Source: Symbiodinium natans (taxonomy: Eukaryota > Sar > Dinophyceae > Suessiales > Symbiodiniaceae). From it: 64,000 bases of DNA. The stretch covers positions 731,001-795,000 of the forward strand of contig CAJNDS010002080.1 in the NCBI GenBank assembly GCA_905221605.1, written 5' to 3'. A program made the position numbers and the translations under genes. This document shows, piece after piece, positions 1 through 10,970 of this stretch. Position 1 is the first letter of the stretch. The number at the start of each line of letters is the position of its first letter. Under the pieces are notes generated by a model that did not search any database, was not told where the DNA came from, and worked only from the letters and a program-made list of their open reading frames with translations.

Positions 1-427
1 TACTTCTGCTCTAAAGTCTGATAACCCCTATGCACTACACCCTAAACCCATATATAGATCCAGGCAGAATACCATTGAGGCACGTGGAACTTTAGGCCAT
101 GAGAAGCGAGAGGAGTGAGTGTTGAGTCGGGTTGAGGGTGCGAAGCCTCTAAACCATGCATCTGGGCAAGGGAATTCGTGAAAATCATGGCCGCTACTGA
201 ATACTCTTAGCCTAAACCCTAAACCCTAAACCCTAAACCCTAAACCCTAAACCCTAAACCCTAAACCCTACAAACCCTAAACCTTAAACCCTAAACCCTC
301 AGCCCTAAAACCTGAACCCCAAATTGTGGCGGGGCTTGGCTTAAGCACTCAGGGAAGCTAACGGTCGACCTTCATGCCCTGAACCCTAAACCCTAAACCC
401 TAAACCCTAAACCCTAAACCCTAATCC

Positions 428-479
428 CATCATCTTCCGGCGCCTGCTTCCGCAGAGACTGCGCTTCGCCCCGAAAGGC
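428..479 (-). CDS. Predicted exon, charged
   Basis: Acceptor CTCCAG; reads AFRGEAQSLRKQAPEDD in phase 0. The donor is probably GA next to a telomere repeat, so the left end is uncertain. Confidence 0.5.
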
Positions 480-610
480 CTGGAGGGGATGATCTCAGGA
501 CCCTAGATCTAGACCCTAAACCCTAAACCCTAAACCCTAAACCCTAAACCCTAAACCCTAAACCCTAAACCCTAAACCCTAGACCCTAAACCCTAAACCC
601 TAAACCCGAA

Positions 611-724
611 GATTGGGATGTTCCCCTTTATTATATACTAGCAGTCCTCAATGGGGATTCTAGTACCCCCCCTCTGCCATGATCCCTATTAAGGACTGCT
701 AGCAGAGGGGGGAACATCCCAATC
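611..724. mobile_element. MITE-like element, family A copy 1
   Basis: Terminal inverted repeats of the type GATTGGGATGTTCCCC, about 114 bp in all, with an internal match between AGCAGTCCT and AGGACTGCT. Too short to code. Related copies are at about 8958, 39351, 52260 and 53426. Confidence 0.8.
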
Positions 725-739
725 TATAGAGTTCTTATG

Positions 740-945
740 TGGATGTTCAGCTGTGTACTGCAACTTGCCGTGGCTCCAAAAACCTTGAGGGGCTGCTAGT
801 TTGTGCAAGAACTGCCGGAGCACATGACCATCATTGCGCAACGCAGGCCGCCTTTGCAGAGCATCTGGGGCTTTCTCTTAACAACAATGTATTCCAAACT
901 GTCTCTTGCACGTTGCACGTGGCTGCTCTAGCTGATGGAAGCCCT
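740..945. other. Unique stretch, no supported gene
   Basis: About 200 bp of non-repeat sequence. Both strands have short open frames but neither has a convincing splice-bounded exon or known domain. Confidence 0.5.
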
Positions 946-1030
946 AAACCCTAAACCCTAAACCCTAAACCCTGAACCCTGAACCCTAAACCCTAAACCC
1001 TAAACCCTAAACCCTAAAAGCCCCTCGAAC

Positions 1031-1060
1031 CGCACAGCCCAGGATCGCTCTTCGCCGAAC
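1031..1060 (-). CDS. Predicted exon
   Basis: Acceptor GTTGCAG and GT donor GTTCGAG; reads VRRRAILGCA, phase 0 in and out. Confidence 0.5.
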
Positions 1061-1156
1061 CTGCAACTCTGACCTCCTCAACCCTAAACTCTGAACCCCG
1101 CAAAAGGAAAAAAAACAACAGCACAAACACAACCTGAAGGAAGCACGAACCCCGCC

Positions 1157-1261
1157 CCCCCCCCCCCCCCCCCAAAAAAAAAAAAAAAAAAACTCAACCG
1201 CCCCAACAAACCCCTAGAAGTAAAACCTTCCGAAGCGCCCAGGGGCCGCCCCACCATCCCC

Positions 1262-1292
<31 letters not shown>

Positions 1293-1296
1293 AAAA
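1157..1296. repeat. Two poly-C/poly-A tracts
   Basis: Two blocks, each a C run followed by an A run, at about 1157-1191 and 1258-1296. They create spurious Gly/Phe-rich frames. Confidence 0.9.
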
Positions 1297-1311
1297 GAAA
1301 CACCCGGGCAC

Positions 1312-1362
1312 GGCCTGAAGCAGCTCTGAGGCGTCAGTCGCATTCTCGATGGCCTCTATCTC
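1312..1362 (-). CDS. Predicted exon, acidic helix
   Basis: Acceptor GGCGCAG and donor GTGCCC; reads EIEAIENATDASELLQA, phase 0 in and out. A GC donor three bases earlier is also possible. Confidence 0.65.
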
Positions 1363-2080
1363 CTGCGCCACATGGCGGTGCGGGAAGGGGGTGGGGACGG
1401 GGCTAGACTCGCAAACCCTAAACCCCAACAATACCCCGACGCTCCCACCCCCCCTAAAGATAAACCGAAGGGCTTGGGTTTAGGATTGTGGTTTTGTGCG
1501 GAGGCTCGCAAGTTCATAGTTCCAAGTCTTGCAGACTTTCCAGGTTCCGGATTCTTGAAGGTCGCTTGGGTCAACGCCTTGGGGAGAGTGCGGTGTCTCT
1601 GAGATTAACTGAGCCCCAAGCCCTAAAGCCTAAAGCGCAGTTCAAGGTTTAGGGTGTAGGGTCGATGAGGAACTTGCGCTTGGCCTCGCGCAATCATCGC
1701 CAGCAGTGTGCCTCTCCCTCTTTCCCGGCTCGCTCGCTCGCTTGCTTGCTGCCAAATTCTAACACCCGCCCTGGACCCTAAACCCTAAAATCCTAAAACC
1801 CTGAAACCTAAAAACCCTAATCACCCTGCATGCTACACCAACAACCCTAAGCCGCCAAAGACCCTAAGCCCCATAATAAACCCGAGTCGCATAACTCCCG
1901 GCAAAGAGCCGATAGGATTTGGTTAGGGCTAGGGGTCTAGGACTTAGGGGTTTTGGGTCTAGGGTTTTAGGGGTTTAGGGCCTAGGAGTTTAGGGTTTTA
2001 AGGTCTTAGGGGTTTAGGGTTTAAGGTTTAGAGATTGTGTTTACTAAACCCCAAAATCCACCGAACAGCCACTCGCCGAC

Positions 2081-2140
2081 CTGCAGGATCGCTTGATTCT
2101 CGGCGTGGATGTCGGCCAGTTCGCGCTGCCGCCGCTCCGC
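2081..2140 (-). CDS. Predicted exon, coiled-coil
   Basis: Acceptor TAGACAG and GT donor GTCGGC; reads AERRQRELADIHAENQAILQ, 20 codons, phase 0 in and out. The peptide is a strongly amphipathic helix. Confidence 0.8.
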
Positions 2141-2218
2141 CTGTCTAGGTACCATCAGGACCAAAAGCATGTCAAGACATCAATACACATATACAATTTC
2201 CCATATATTTATGTATAT

Positions 2219-2249
2219 AGAGAGAGAGAGAGAGAAGGAGAGAGAGACG

Positions 2250-2280
<31 letters not shown>

Positions 2281-2294
2281 GGAGAGAGAGAGAG
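2219..2294. repeat. (GA)n microsatellite
   Basis: Nearly pure AG dinucleotides with a few interruptions. A second AG run is at about 2925-2964. Confidence 0.95.
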
Positions 2295-2469
2295 CTTCAA
2301 GCCGTGACCTCTGCAGATAAACCCTTTTTCACCCTGGGTCCTAAACTAGACACCCCAAACCCTATACGTACACCCTAAACGCTAACTATACACCCTAAAC
2401 CCTGTACACCCTAGAACCATGTACCCTGTAGCCCTCTTGCAAGACAACTTGCAATCCCTGCAGTCTGGC

Positions 2470-2504
2470 TTTTTTTTGGCGGCCGCGCGCACGCGCGAGT
2501 CATC
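2470..2504 (-). CDS. Predicted exon, basic
   Basis: Acceptor GAGAAGCAG and possible GC donor GCCAGA; reads DDSRVRAAAKK. The frame stays open further to PDC, so the left end is uncertain. Confidence 0.5.
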
Positions 2505-2921
2505 CTGCTTCTCGGGTTCTTTCGTTGCGGGGTTCAGGTTTAGGGTTTCGGGTTTAGGGTTTAGGGTCTAGGGGTGGTTTAGGATTTAGGGGTCTGTTAA
2601 GGGTTTAGGGTCTAAGGTCTATAGGCTTTAGGAGTTTTGGGTTTGGAGTTTGGTTGGGGTTTTGGGCTTATATAGTAGTGTTAACGCTTAGGGGTTTGCA
2701 ATTTACGGCTCCTCTGTTGTTCGATCGAGATGGAACCTTGCCAGTTTATCCTTTAGGGTTAAGGGTTAAGGGTTAAGGGCGACGGGCTTAAGGTCAAGGA
2801 TACCTGTACGTGGGGTAACCTTGTTCATAGGCCTACTACACATGTGTGTGTATGGCCTTGTATGGGTACAGGGGCGATTTTAAAACTTGAACTGGTTGCA
2901 TCCTAGAAGGAGTATGCTGCA

Positions 2922-2967
<46 letters not shown>

Positions 2968-3928
2968 GCAGTTTATCAGCCCAATCTGATGGGAGGATGA
3001 AGGGCTAGGGTGAATACAAATAACCGAATCTGTGCCTTCACCCTGAAGCCCCACACCTGAATCGCTAAACAGCCCTACTGCTTGCGGGGTTATGGTGTCC
3101 TGAGGGATTAGGGTTTCGGGTCTAGGGTCTAGGGTTTAGGGTTTAGAAGTTTCGGGCTTGTAAAGTAAAGGCATGTCAGGCCATCACGAGCTAACGGGAT
3201 CCCCCTCAGGCTTTGCTTTTCTCGGCGCCCGCCTGGCACCAGCCGACAGGTTCGCGTGCGGGCGCGCGTGCGCGAGGGTCTAGATTCTCCAGCTACTCTG
3301 AGCCCAACCCTAAACCCTAAACCCCACACCCCATGAACCCTAAACCCCAAAACCCCAAACCCCCAAACCCCCTAAACCCCAAACCCCTAAACCCCAACCC
3401 CTAAACCCCAAACCCCAAAACCCAAACTCCCAAAACCCTAAACAGCCTAAATGGAGTTAAAGTGTCTTAGGGGCTGAGGTCCAGGGATGAGCTTGGGGAT
3501 ACCCGGCGCAGGGCTCGGCGCCTAACATAAGCTGCGCTGCTGGAGTCGGCTGAAGCCTTTGAGCCCTAAAACCATGCATTGTGGCATGAGTCCGAAATAT
3601 GCTCCACGGAGCTTCCTAAACCCTACACCTTCAACCTAAACCCTAAACCCTAAACCCTAAACCCTAAACCCTAAACCCTAAACCCTAAACCCTAAACCCT
3701 AAACCCTAAACACGATTGATCTTCCAGCGGAAAGGAGTGAGGCTTTGCGTATGGGGTTTAGGGGGCCAAGCAAGCATGCAACACAACAACAGAACCCCGA
3801 CACCGACATCCCTCAGCAACTTCACAACTAAGCAACTTAACCCCCCAGGAGCCCTAAACCCTAAACCCTAAACCCCAAACCCCAGACCCTAAAAACCCTA
3901 AACACCGACGAAAGGTTGGTCAAACAGC

Positions 3929-3982
3929 CTCCTGCGACATCTTCGCGGCCCCCGCAGAGGCCATTCTCGAGGCCTTCTCTTC
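3929..3982 (-). CDS. Predicted exon, Ala/Lys/Glu module
   Basis: Acceptor GGCGCAG and GC donor GCTGTT; reads EEKASRMASAGAAKMSQE, 18 codons, phase 0 in and out. Confidence 0.7.
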
Positions 3983-4210
3983 CTGCGCCAGACAGGGGGG
4001 TTAGATCTCCCCCTGGACCCCGAACCGCAACATTCCTAAACCCTAAACCCTAAACCCTAAACCCTAAACCCTAAACCCTAAACCCTAAACCCTGAACCCT
4101 GAACCCTGAACCCTGAACCCTAAACCCTAAACCCTAAACCCTATAAACCCTAAACCCTAAACCCCGAACCGAACAGAGTCCTCCTTGAAGCCCTGACCCC
4201 TAAGGTTGTC

Positions 4211-4243
4211 CTCTAGACCACAGGGGATTTCGAGGTTCTGGTG
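4211..4243 (-). CDS. Predicted exon
   Basis: Acceptor ACTGGAG and GA donor GACAAC; reads HQNLEIPCGLE, phase 0 in and out. Both sites are weak. Confidence 0.45.
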
Positions 4244-4453
4244 CTCCAGTCCCAGGGCTTGTGGAACCCTATAGCTCTCTAAACACTTTAGACCCTAAAC
4301 GCTATAGACCCTAAACTTTACCCCAAAACCCTAAAAAAACCCTAAAAAACCTCTAAACCCTAAAAACCCCAGACCCTATAAACCCCAACACCCTAAAACC
4401 CTAAACATAAAACCCCAAACTTATAGTTCCGAAACCCTAAACTCCCCTCAGAC

Positions 4454-4516
4454 CTTTGCCGAGTCCCGGGCCGCTTGCTTTTGGGCAGCAGCCTGCGCCG
4501 CGACCTTGGCTTTCTC
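4454..4516 (-). CDS. Predicted exon, Ala/Lys/Gln module
   Basis: Acceptor CCAGCAG and GT donor GTCTGA; 21 codons beginning EKAKVAAQAAAQKQAARDSA, phase 0 in and out. Confidence 0.85.
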
Positions 4517-4832
4517 CTGCTGGAGAGGGTTTAGTAGGGTTTAGGGTTTAGGGTTTGGAGTTTGGGGTTTTAAGCGGTTTAGGGTTAAGGGTCTAGGGTT
4601 TAGGGTTTAGGGGTTCAGGGTTTAGTTGAGGGTTTAGGGGTTCAAAGGCTTTAGGGCTCAGGGTTTGGAGTTTTTAGGGTGAACAGGCCCAATTGGGGGC
4701 TTGGGGCTTTGTGTGGATGGCATGTAGGGGCAGTGTTACTTAGTAATTTCGGGTTTAGGGTTTAGGGTTTAGGAATTTAGGGTTTAGGGTTTAGGGTCGC
4801 GCGTGAACGGCCTCAGGCTTTCCACTATTCAC

Positions 4833-4869
4833 CCTACTCAGGGAGTCTGTCGCTGGATGGAGGCGATCT
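4833..4869 (-). CDS. Predicted exon
   Basis: Acceptor CTGCTAG and GT donor GTGAATAG; reads DRLHPATDSLSR after one split-codon base. Confidence 0.45.
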
Positions 4870-5166
4870 CTAGCAGTCAGGGTTTAGGGTTTAGGGTTTA
4901 GGGTTTAGGGTTTAGGGTTTAGGGTTTAGGGTTAAGGGTTTAGTTTTTAGGGTTTAGGGTTTAGGGTTTCGGGGTTAGGGTTTCGGGCCGTTGCTCTGTG
5001 ACGATTTTTTCAGCTGGATGATGGGTGGCTTGAGAAACATACCGACTCTTAACATCTCGAAGCTCGAAACCCCAAACTCTGACAACAAGCTCCCTAAACC
5101 CTGAACCCTGAACCCTGAACTAAACCCTAAACCCTCAGAACCCTCAGAACCCTCAAAACCCTACAC

Positions 5167-5233
5167 CCTGATATGTTTGGATCTCCTCGGCGGCATCTTT
5201 GGCGGCGCCCGTCGCGGCCTTCACCGCCTTCGC
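5167..5233 (-). CDS. Predicted exon, Ala/Lys module
   Basis: Acceptor CCATCCAG; reads AKAVKAATGAAKDAAEEIQ. The donor could be GA after the second AAE or GT next to the telomere repeat. Confidence 0.75.
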
Positions 5234-5555
5234 CTGGATGGGTGGGGGTTGGGAAGTCACGGGATGCGCCGGCCCTTATCAGCGGGTTTAGGGTTTAGGG
5301 TTTAGGGTTTAGGGCTAGGGTTTAGGGTTTAGGGTTTAGGGTTTAGGGTTTAGGGTTTAGGGTTTAGGGTTTAGGGTGCAGGGTTTAGGGCTTGGGGCTT
5401 GGGGCCCTAAAACCAAAACCAAACCCTTTAACAAGGGGGTTCTGAGGGATGTTCTCTCATCCAAAACATCAAATCCTGTAAGCCCCCCCAACCCCCGGAA
5501 AGAAACAAAAAAAAAAAAAACGAGACCCGAAACCTCTGCAGCCCTAGAAGAGAAC

Positions 5556-5600
5556 GCCCCGAAGCACCAGAATGTCCTGAAGCCTTCCCAAAAGAATGCG
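5556..5600 (-). CDS. Predicted exon, hydrophobic helix
   Basis: Acceptor GTATTCAG and GT donor GTTCTC; reads RILLGRLQDILVLRG, phase 0 in and out. Another frame is also open to a GT at about 5534. Confidence 0.5.
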
Positions 5601-5728
5601 CTGAATACTTCCAGATTACTCCGAGGAAACATAGCGCAGGACCGTAAACCGTAAACCGTAAACCCTAAACCCTAAACCCTAAACCCTAAACCCTAAACCC
5701 TAAACCCTAAACCCTAGCAGGGTGAAGC

Positions 5729-5800
5729 CTTGGCTTCGTCTTCAGCAGTGGCCTTCGCTAGCTTAAATGCATTCTCTTTGGCCTTGGCGTCCGCCTTCGC
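5729..5800 (-). CDS. Predicted exon, Ala/Lys module
   Basis: Acceptor AAGACAG and GC donor GCTTCA; 24 codons beginning AKADAKAKENAFKLAKATAE, phase 0 in and out. Confidence 0.85.
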
Positions 5801-6336
5801 CTGTCTTTTGAAGGGTTTAGGGTTTAGGGTTTCGGGTTTCGGGTTTGGGGTTTAGGGTTTGGGGTTTAAGGTTTGGGCTTTAGGGATTTAGGGTGTAGGG
5901 TCCCTCTAGAATTGGCCCATCCTTGCTTGCGGGTTAGGGTTTAGGGCTTAGAGATTCGGGTTTAGGGTCCCTCTGTGATAATTGGTTGCGGTTTAGGGTT
6001 TAGGGAGAGGTATAAGGTCCCTGTTTAATTGCTTGCGGTTTCGGGTTTTAGTGTATAAAGTCTTTCTATTGCGGCTTAGGATTTTCGGGTATAGGGTTTA
6101 GGATTAGGGTGTAATACGCACTGAAGCCTCACACTCCTAACCCGAAGTTGCACAAGATCTCTGAACGACATAAGCGCAGACCCCAAAACCCTCGAATCCC
6201 TAAATGCTACCAGTAACACATCCAGGGCCGTCCTGAACCTTGAAACCCTTACCCTAAACCCTAAACCCTAAACCCTAAACCCTAAACCCTAAACCCTAAA
6301 CCCTAATTCCGGAACCCTAAAATACAAACCACAGAC

Positions 6337-6366
6337 AGCAAGCTCGGTGGAATCCCTGCGGAGGTG
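6337..6366 (-). CDS. Predicted exon
   Basis: Acceptor TTTACGAG and GT donor GTCTGT; reads HLRRDSTELA, phase 0 in and out. Confidence 0.5.
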
Positions 6367-6587
6367 CTCGTAAACAGGGGGTACCGTTTTTGGCGGTTCC
6401 TGAACAAGTGCTAGATTCGTTTTGGGACTATACCAGGTGCCCTAAACCCTAAACCCCAAACCCTAAACCCTAGCCCTAAACCCTAAACCCTAAACGCTCA
6501 ACCCTAAACCCTAAACCCTAAACTCTAAACCCTAAACCCTAAGCCCTAAGCCCTAAGCCCTAAACCCTGTTTGGGTGAGCGCATGGC

Positions 6588-6635
6588 CTGCGCCTCTTCC
6601 TTGGCCTGGGCGATGGCTTTGGCTTCTAAGCCTTC
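6588..6635 (-). CDS. Predicted exon, Ala/Lys/Glu module
   Basis: Acceptor GGCCCAG (or CCGAG six bases upstream) and GC donor GCCATG; reads EGLEAKAIAQAKEEAQ, 16 codons, phase 0 in and out. Confidence 0.8.
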
Positions 6636-6818
6636 CTGGGCCTCGGAGCGCAAGGAGTTCGTGCAGGGTTTAGGGTTTCGGGATTCGGGTTTAGGGTTTA
6701 GGGTTTTGGCTTTAGGGTTGCAAGGCTACAAGGGTTTAGGGTTAGGGTGGGTAAGGTTTAAACAAGCACCCAAGTAGTCCGGCCGAGCTCAATAGTGCCG
6801 GCGTTCGTAGTGCGTCAC

Positions 6819-6860
6819 GGGCACATGCTTCTGAGCTTCGGCCATTGCCTTCCGCTTCGC
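6819..6860 (-). CDS. Predicted exon, Ala/Lys module
   Basis: Acceptor CTGGCCAG; reads AKRKAMAEAQKHVP, ending at GT in GTGACG or six bases earlier. Phase 0. Confidence 0.75.
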
Positions 6861-6910
6861 CTGGCCAGATGAACGCCCCCCCCGAGCAGCACCCGAAGAT
6901 AATTCTAAGC

Positions 6911-6947
6911 AAAGTTTCTCTGCCTCTGCTTCCGCGGCCTTCTTGGC
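6911..6947 (-). CDS. Predicted exon, Ala/Glu/Lys module
   Basis: Acceptor CTTGGCAG; reads AKKAAEAEAEKL, donor uncertain (GC in GCTTAG). The downstream exon ends 50 bp away, one of the shortest introns here. Confidence 0.75.
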
Positions 6948-7676
6948 CTGCCAAGAGCATCTTCTCTCAACTCTATAGAACTGATGTAAACCCTAAACCC
7001 TAAACCCGAAACCCTAAACCCCCCCCACCCACAACAACAACAAAGCGAAATTACCCCGTGTAGTCAGAGTTTAGGAGAAGTCAGGGTCATATTCACTATT
7101 GACCGCAAAATCCCCACAACATCAGATCCTCGGCCGGAGCTGCAGCTTGGGTTTGGGGTTTAGGGCTTAGGAGCAGCTTCAGCTGTCCGGCTATCGGCAC
7201 CGGCCCATGAAACACCAGCCCCAACATCCTACACATTAAACCCCGTCACCTGAAGCAACCCTGAACCTCGCAGACAAGTAACACTGGGCCATCGCAGGAA
7301 ACTCACAAAATATATCTATATATCTATATATACATATACATATATATATATATATCAATGCCCGAATGACTAAATCCCCAAGCCGTAGATTTCGGATTAG
7401 GATTCAGGATTTTGGGATTTCGGATTAGGACTTAGGATTTAGGGTTCAAGGGCCCTCTCTTGAGCCTTTGGGAGCTAGGTTTTCAGGGGAGTAGGTACCT
7501 CGGGAACTTTAGGGATTTAAGGTTTAGGGTTTTAGGGTTTAGGGTTTAGGGTTTAGGGTTTAGGGAAAGCTCATGGAGCCTCGGAGAGTAGTGGGGAGTA
7601 CTCGGGGACCTTGCATTACATACCCCCCTTTGAAGCCTCCCTTGCGGGTCCTCATCAAGACCGAGCCAGCCCCTGC

Positions 7677-7724
7677 CTCTTCCTCCGCCCTCTTCTGAGC
7701 CTCGATGGGGGCAGCCTCCTTCAC
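7677..7724 (-). CDS. Predicted exon, Ala/Glu module
   Basis: Acceptor GATCCTAG and GC donor GCAGGG; reads VKEAAPIEAQKRAEEE, 16 codons, phase 0 in and out. It starts VKE like exons 13,676 and 15,638. Confidence 0.85.
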
Positions 7725-8063
7725 CTAGGATCCCCAGCAATCTAGGAACCAAGGGAACCTGGGAATCGAGGGGTTAACCGGTGGCAAGAGTGCCGATATG
7801 GGCATTTCCGCTACACCCCCCAAATGCTGATTCTAGGGACCCTCAGCTTGGAAAGCCCCCCTATAGACCCTAAACCCTGAACCCCATAAATACCCCTATC
7901 TACCTAAACCCTACCCTAAACCCTAAACCCTAAACCCTAAACCCTAAACCCTAAACCCTAAACCCTAAACCCTAAACCCTAAACCCTAAACCCTAAACCC
8001 TAAACCCTAAACCCTAAACCCTAAACCCTAAACCCCGTAAATACCGCTGGTGTTCCTAGTCAC

Positions 8064-8105
8064 CTTCGCCGCAGCGTTGGCCTTGGCTTCGGCTGAGGCT
8101 GCCGC
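8064..8105 (-). CDS. Predicted exon, Ala-rich module
   Basis: Acceptor CGTTGCAG and GT donor GTGACT; reads AAASAEAKANAAAK, phase 0 in and out. Telomere repeats lie on both sides. Confidence 0.9.
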
Positions 8106-8410
8106 CTGCAACGTGAAAACCCTAAACCCTAAACCCTAAAAACCCTAAAAACCCTAAAACCCTAAAAACCCTAAACCCTAAACCCCTCGGGGGTTGGCAG
8201 AGTCTGTCGGGCTTGGGGGGTATTTAGAGATAGCTTAGTGCTTAGGATTTCGGGGGCGTTATGGTTTAGGGTTTGGGGCTTTGGGGTGGTTAGAGGCAGT
8301 TAGGGTTTATACCCTCAACTGCGATGAGTTCACAGCAATAGGGTTTAGGGTTTAGGGTTTAAGGTTTAGGGTTTAGGGTTTAGGGTTTAGGACCACCAAA
8401 CCGCCCTTGC

Positions 8411-8454
8411 CTGCAGTTCCCTCTGCTCCACCAATGTGCCTTGCGTGGCAGGGT
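8411..8454 (-). CDS. Predicted exon, acidic
   Basis: Acceptor GTGAAG and GC donor GCAAGG; two split-codon bases, then PATQGTLVEQRELQ. The AC start joins the G end of the upstream exon to give an Asp codon. Confidence 0.7.
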
Positions 8455-8554
8455 CTTCACAACGTCCCTAGGGCTCACAGGGCTTGGTTTAGGGCTTGGG
8501 GTTTAGGGTTTAGGGTTTAGGGTTTAGGGTTCCCAGCTCCCCCAAGTCATGCGC

Positions 8555-8603
8555 CTTTCAAGGCGTCTTGGAGGGCGTTGGCTTGAAGCTCTGCCTTGTG
8601 CTC
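8555..8603 (-). CDS. Predicted exon, Ala/Gln module
   Basis: Acceptor CTTGCAG and GC donor GCGCAT; reads EHKAELQANALQDALK plus one base, which fits the exon at 8411-8454. Confidence 0.85.
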
Positions 8604-8714
8604 CTGCAAGTGTCCGGTAAGGATACGAAGGTTGTGCTTTCAGGGTTTAGGGTTTAGGGTTTACCTGCGGATCCCTTACCTGAACTCTTGGGGTTTCGAG
8701 TTTTGGTCGCCAAG

Positions 8715-8756
8715 CTTGTGAGAAATCAATTCACGTGCATGGGCTGCTGCGAGAAA
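8715..8756 (-). CDS. Predicted exon, Ala-rich helix
   Basis: Acceptor CCGCAAG; reads FLAAAHARELISHK in phase 0. The donor is unclear; a GC site would end it at 8739. Confidence 0.5.
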
Positions 8757-8860
8757 CTTGCGGCAGCCATAGGGTTCAGGGTTCGGGTTTCGGGTTTAGG
8801 GTTTAGGGTTTAGGGTTCAGGGTTCGGGTTTAGGGTTTCGGGTTTAGGGTCTAGGGCTGC

Positions 8861-8917
8861 CTTCTTGTACTGCACGGCTTGTCTCTCGATGTCTTCGTCG
8901 ATGCGCTGTGTGGCTTC
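8861..8917 (-). CDS. Predicted exon, coiled-coil
   Basis: Acceptor CTCTTCAG and GC donor GCAGCC; reads EATQRIDEDIERQAVQYKK, 19 codons, phase 0 in and out. Confidence 0.85.
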
Positions 8918-8957
8918 CTGAAGAGCAAAGCATGAGGCTGCCGAGTTTTACAAGTAT

Positions 8958-9060
8958 GTTGGGATGTTCCCCTTATACTAGCAGCTCCTTAATAGTAGTA
9001 CCCCCCCCCCCCAGTATCATCCCTATAAGGACCGTTCGTATAAGGGTGAGTATCCCAACA
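8958..9060. mobile_element. MITE-like element, family A copy 2
   Basis: Starts TTGGGATGTTCCCC and ends in a decayed inverted copy before TATCCCAAC; a poly-C tract is in the loop. Confidence 0.75.
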
Positions 9061-9102
9061 AGTATGTGCCACCGTGTTCTCTTCAAACATATCGTTAGGT
9101 AC

Positions 9103-9174
9103 CCACTGAGGGAGAGGGTGCAAGCCTGGAGGTAGGGACTCGTGATGTTGGAGCTCGAGAAGGGACACTGTACC
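9103..9174 (-). CDS. Predicted exon
   Basis: Acceptor GGTTGAG and donor GTACCT; 24 codons beginning GTVSLLELQHHESLPPGLHP, phase 0 in and out. The MITE at 8958 would sit in its downstream intron. Confidence 0.6.
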
Positions 9175-9402
9175 CTCAACCCCTAAACGCACAACTCCTG
9201 AACCCTAAATACCCTGTGTCACCCCTGAGCCCCTCAACCCTTATCCCACCCTTCACCTCCGACAGCCTAAACCGGGCAAGCCCTAAACCCTAAACCCTAG
9301 CCCTAAACCCTAAACCCTAAACCCTAAACCCTAAACCCTAGCCCTAAACCCTAAACCCTAAGGCCTCAACCCCTCAGCCCGTGTGGGGGCTCCGCTGCAT
9401 GC

Positions 9403-9471
9403 CTTGGTGGCCAGGTCCATCGCGGCACGCGTCGCTTTCGCCCGAGCTTGCGCGTAGGCCTCGCGCTCGGC
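9403..9471 (-). CDS. Predicted exon, Ala/Arg module
   Basis: Acceptor CAACCAG and GC donor GCATGC; 23 codons beginning AEREAYAQARAKATRAAMDL, phase 0 in and out. Confidence 0.9.
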
Positions 9472-10090
9472 CTGGTTGAGGGTTTAGGGCTTAGGGTTTA
9501 GGGTATAACTGGGATGGCCTTTAAAGCTTTTTGTTTAACATTTTGTTTTTTTATACCAATATAGGGTCCCTTTTCAACCTTACATAAGGGAAATATGAAA
9601 CATCCTAAACGTCAATTGAGGGTTACGGCTTGGGGGCTATAAGGTTTACAAGTTTAGGGGGCTCAGAGGCTGGGAGTCCCGGAGTTCAGGGGTTCGATGT
9701 GTGCTCGTTACGGTGTAGTGTTTCCAGTGGACCATGAAGCCCAAACTCAGAACCCCGAGCCCTATAAGCCCGACCCTAAGCCCCTGCGCCCTGGACCCTA
9801 GGGATTCGGGTTGCCCTAAACCCTAAACCCTAAACCCTAAACCCTAAACCCTAAACCCTAAACCCTAAACCCTAAACCCTAAACCCTAAACCAAAAAAAT
9901 CCTAAACCCCTCAGGGTTCAGGGTTTAGGGCCTCGCCTTCCAAGTGCAGCTTCGTGTTTCATCTCTAGGGTTAGGCTTTGACGACGGATTCAAGGGAGGT
10001 TCAGAGGGGTTTAGGGTTTAGGATTCAGGGTTTAGGGTTTGGGATTTAGGGTTTAAGGGCTTCCAGGACTCAAGACCATAAACCCTAAAC

Positions 10091-10121
10091 GATGGAAGAC
10101 GAAGGGCTGAGGAGGTGGACC
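10091..10121 (-). CDS. Predicted exon, Ser-rich
   Basis: Acceptor GCTCTCAG; the GT donor is the first bases of a telomere repeat (GTTTAGG). Reads VHLLSPSSSI. Its one-base start fits the two-base end of the exon at 10,274. Confidence 0.5.
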
Positions 10122-10273
10122 CTGAGAGCCTCGCTCTTCGAAAGCGAGGCAGAACGGGGGTTTAGGGAGCAGGGTTTAGGGCTTAGGGTTTAGGGCTGAG
10201 CGTTTATGGGCTTTAGGGTGCCGAAACGCTACACACCAACGCCCTCCCTACGAAACCGCGGGAGAATAATTAC

Positions 10274-10297
10274 CTAAGAACACCCGGCGAATTCTCG
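10274..10297 (-). CDS. Predicted micro-exon
   Basis: Acceptor GGCTCAG and donor GTAATT; 24 nt reading ENSPGVL, with split codons matching both neighbours (GG+C, AG+G). Confidence 0.5.
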   Translation of the reverse strand, partial: REFAGCS

Positions 10298-10420
10298 CTG
10301 AGCCCTAGACTCTGAACCCTAAACCCTTAACCCTTAAACCCTAGCTGGGCTCCCTGGGCCCTAAACCCTTATAACCCCTACCCCTAAACCCTAAACCCTA
10401 AACTCTAAAGCCAAAAAGAC

Positions 10421-10449
10421 CCATCATAATGGACCATGGAGACCTCATC
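10421..10449 (-). CDS. Predicted exon
   Basis: Acceptor GTTGAG and GT donor GTCTTT; reads DEVSMVHYD plus two bases. Starts in phase 0 as the upstream exon requires. Confidence 0.5.
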
Positions 10450-10550
10450 CTCAACAACCCAAAGCCCGAACTGAACCCCTGAGCCCTGAACTCCGAGAGT
10501 TTAGGGTTTAGGGTTTACCCCCGCTTCAGGCCCCTATATAACTCAAAAGA

Positions 10551-10756
10551 TGATGATGATGATGATGATGATGACGATGACGATGACGATGATGATGATG
10601 ATGATGATGACGACGATGACGATGATAATGAGTGGTGGTGGTGGTGGTGGTGGTGGTGGTGGTGGTGGTGGTGGTGGTGGTGGTGGTGGTGGTGGTGGTG
10701 GTGGTGGTGGTGGTGGTGGTGGTGGGGGCGGCGGCGGCGGCGGCGGTGGTGGTGGG
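10551..10756. repeat. Compound trinucleotide repeat
   Basis: (GAT/GAC)n at 10551-10630, then (GGT)n to about 10727, then (GGC)n and GGT/GGTG. Homopolymer frames across it (Met, Gly, Val, Thr, His) are artefacts. Confidence 0.95.
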
Positions 10757-10970
10757 TGGGTGGGTGGTAGTAACAGCAGGATGTGTAGTCAGAATGGCTG
10801 CAACGAAACTACCCAAAACACGGACGACAGCCAGGTTCATGAAAATGGTGATGATGATAGCAACTACTGTACAAGTAAGACTATAGTGATATAGCAACAA
10901 TGATGAGTGAAAACATAAATGATGACTGCCTGGTCCCTCCCTCCCATTTACCACCGCTTTGCCCACCCGC

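Noticed and set aside
5376-5654. Paired plus and minus frames of about 90 codons
   Set aside because: Both run into telomere repeats or an A tract; only a short bounded minus exon at 5556-5600 is kept.
10526-10966. Poly-Thr/His, poly-Gly and poly-Val/Met frames
   Set aside because: They only translate a compound trinucleotide microsatellite in different frames.
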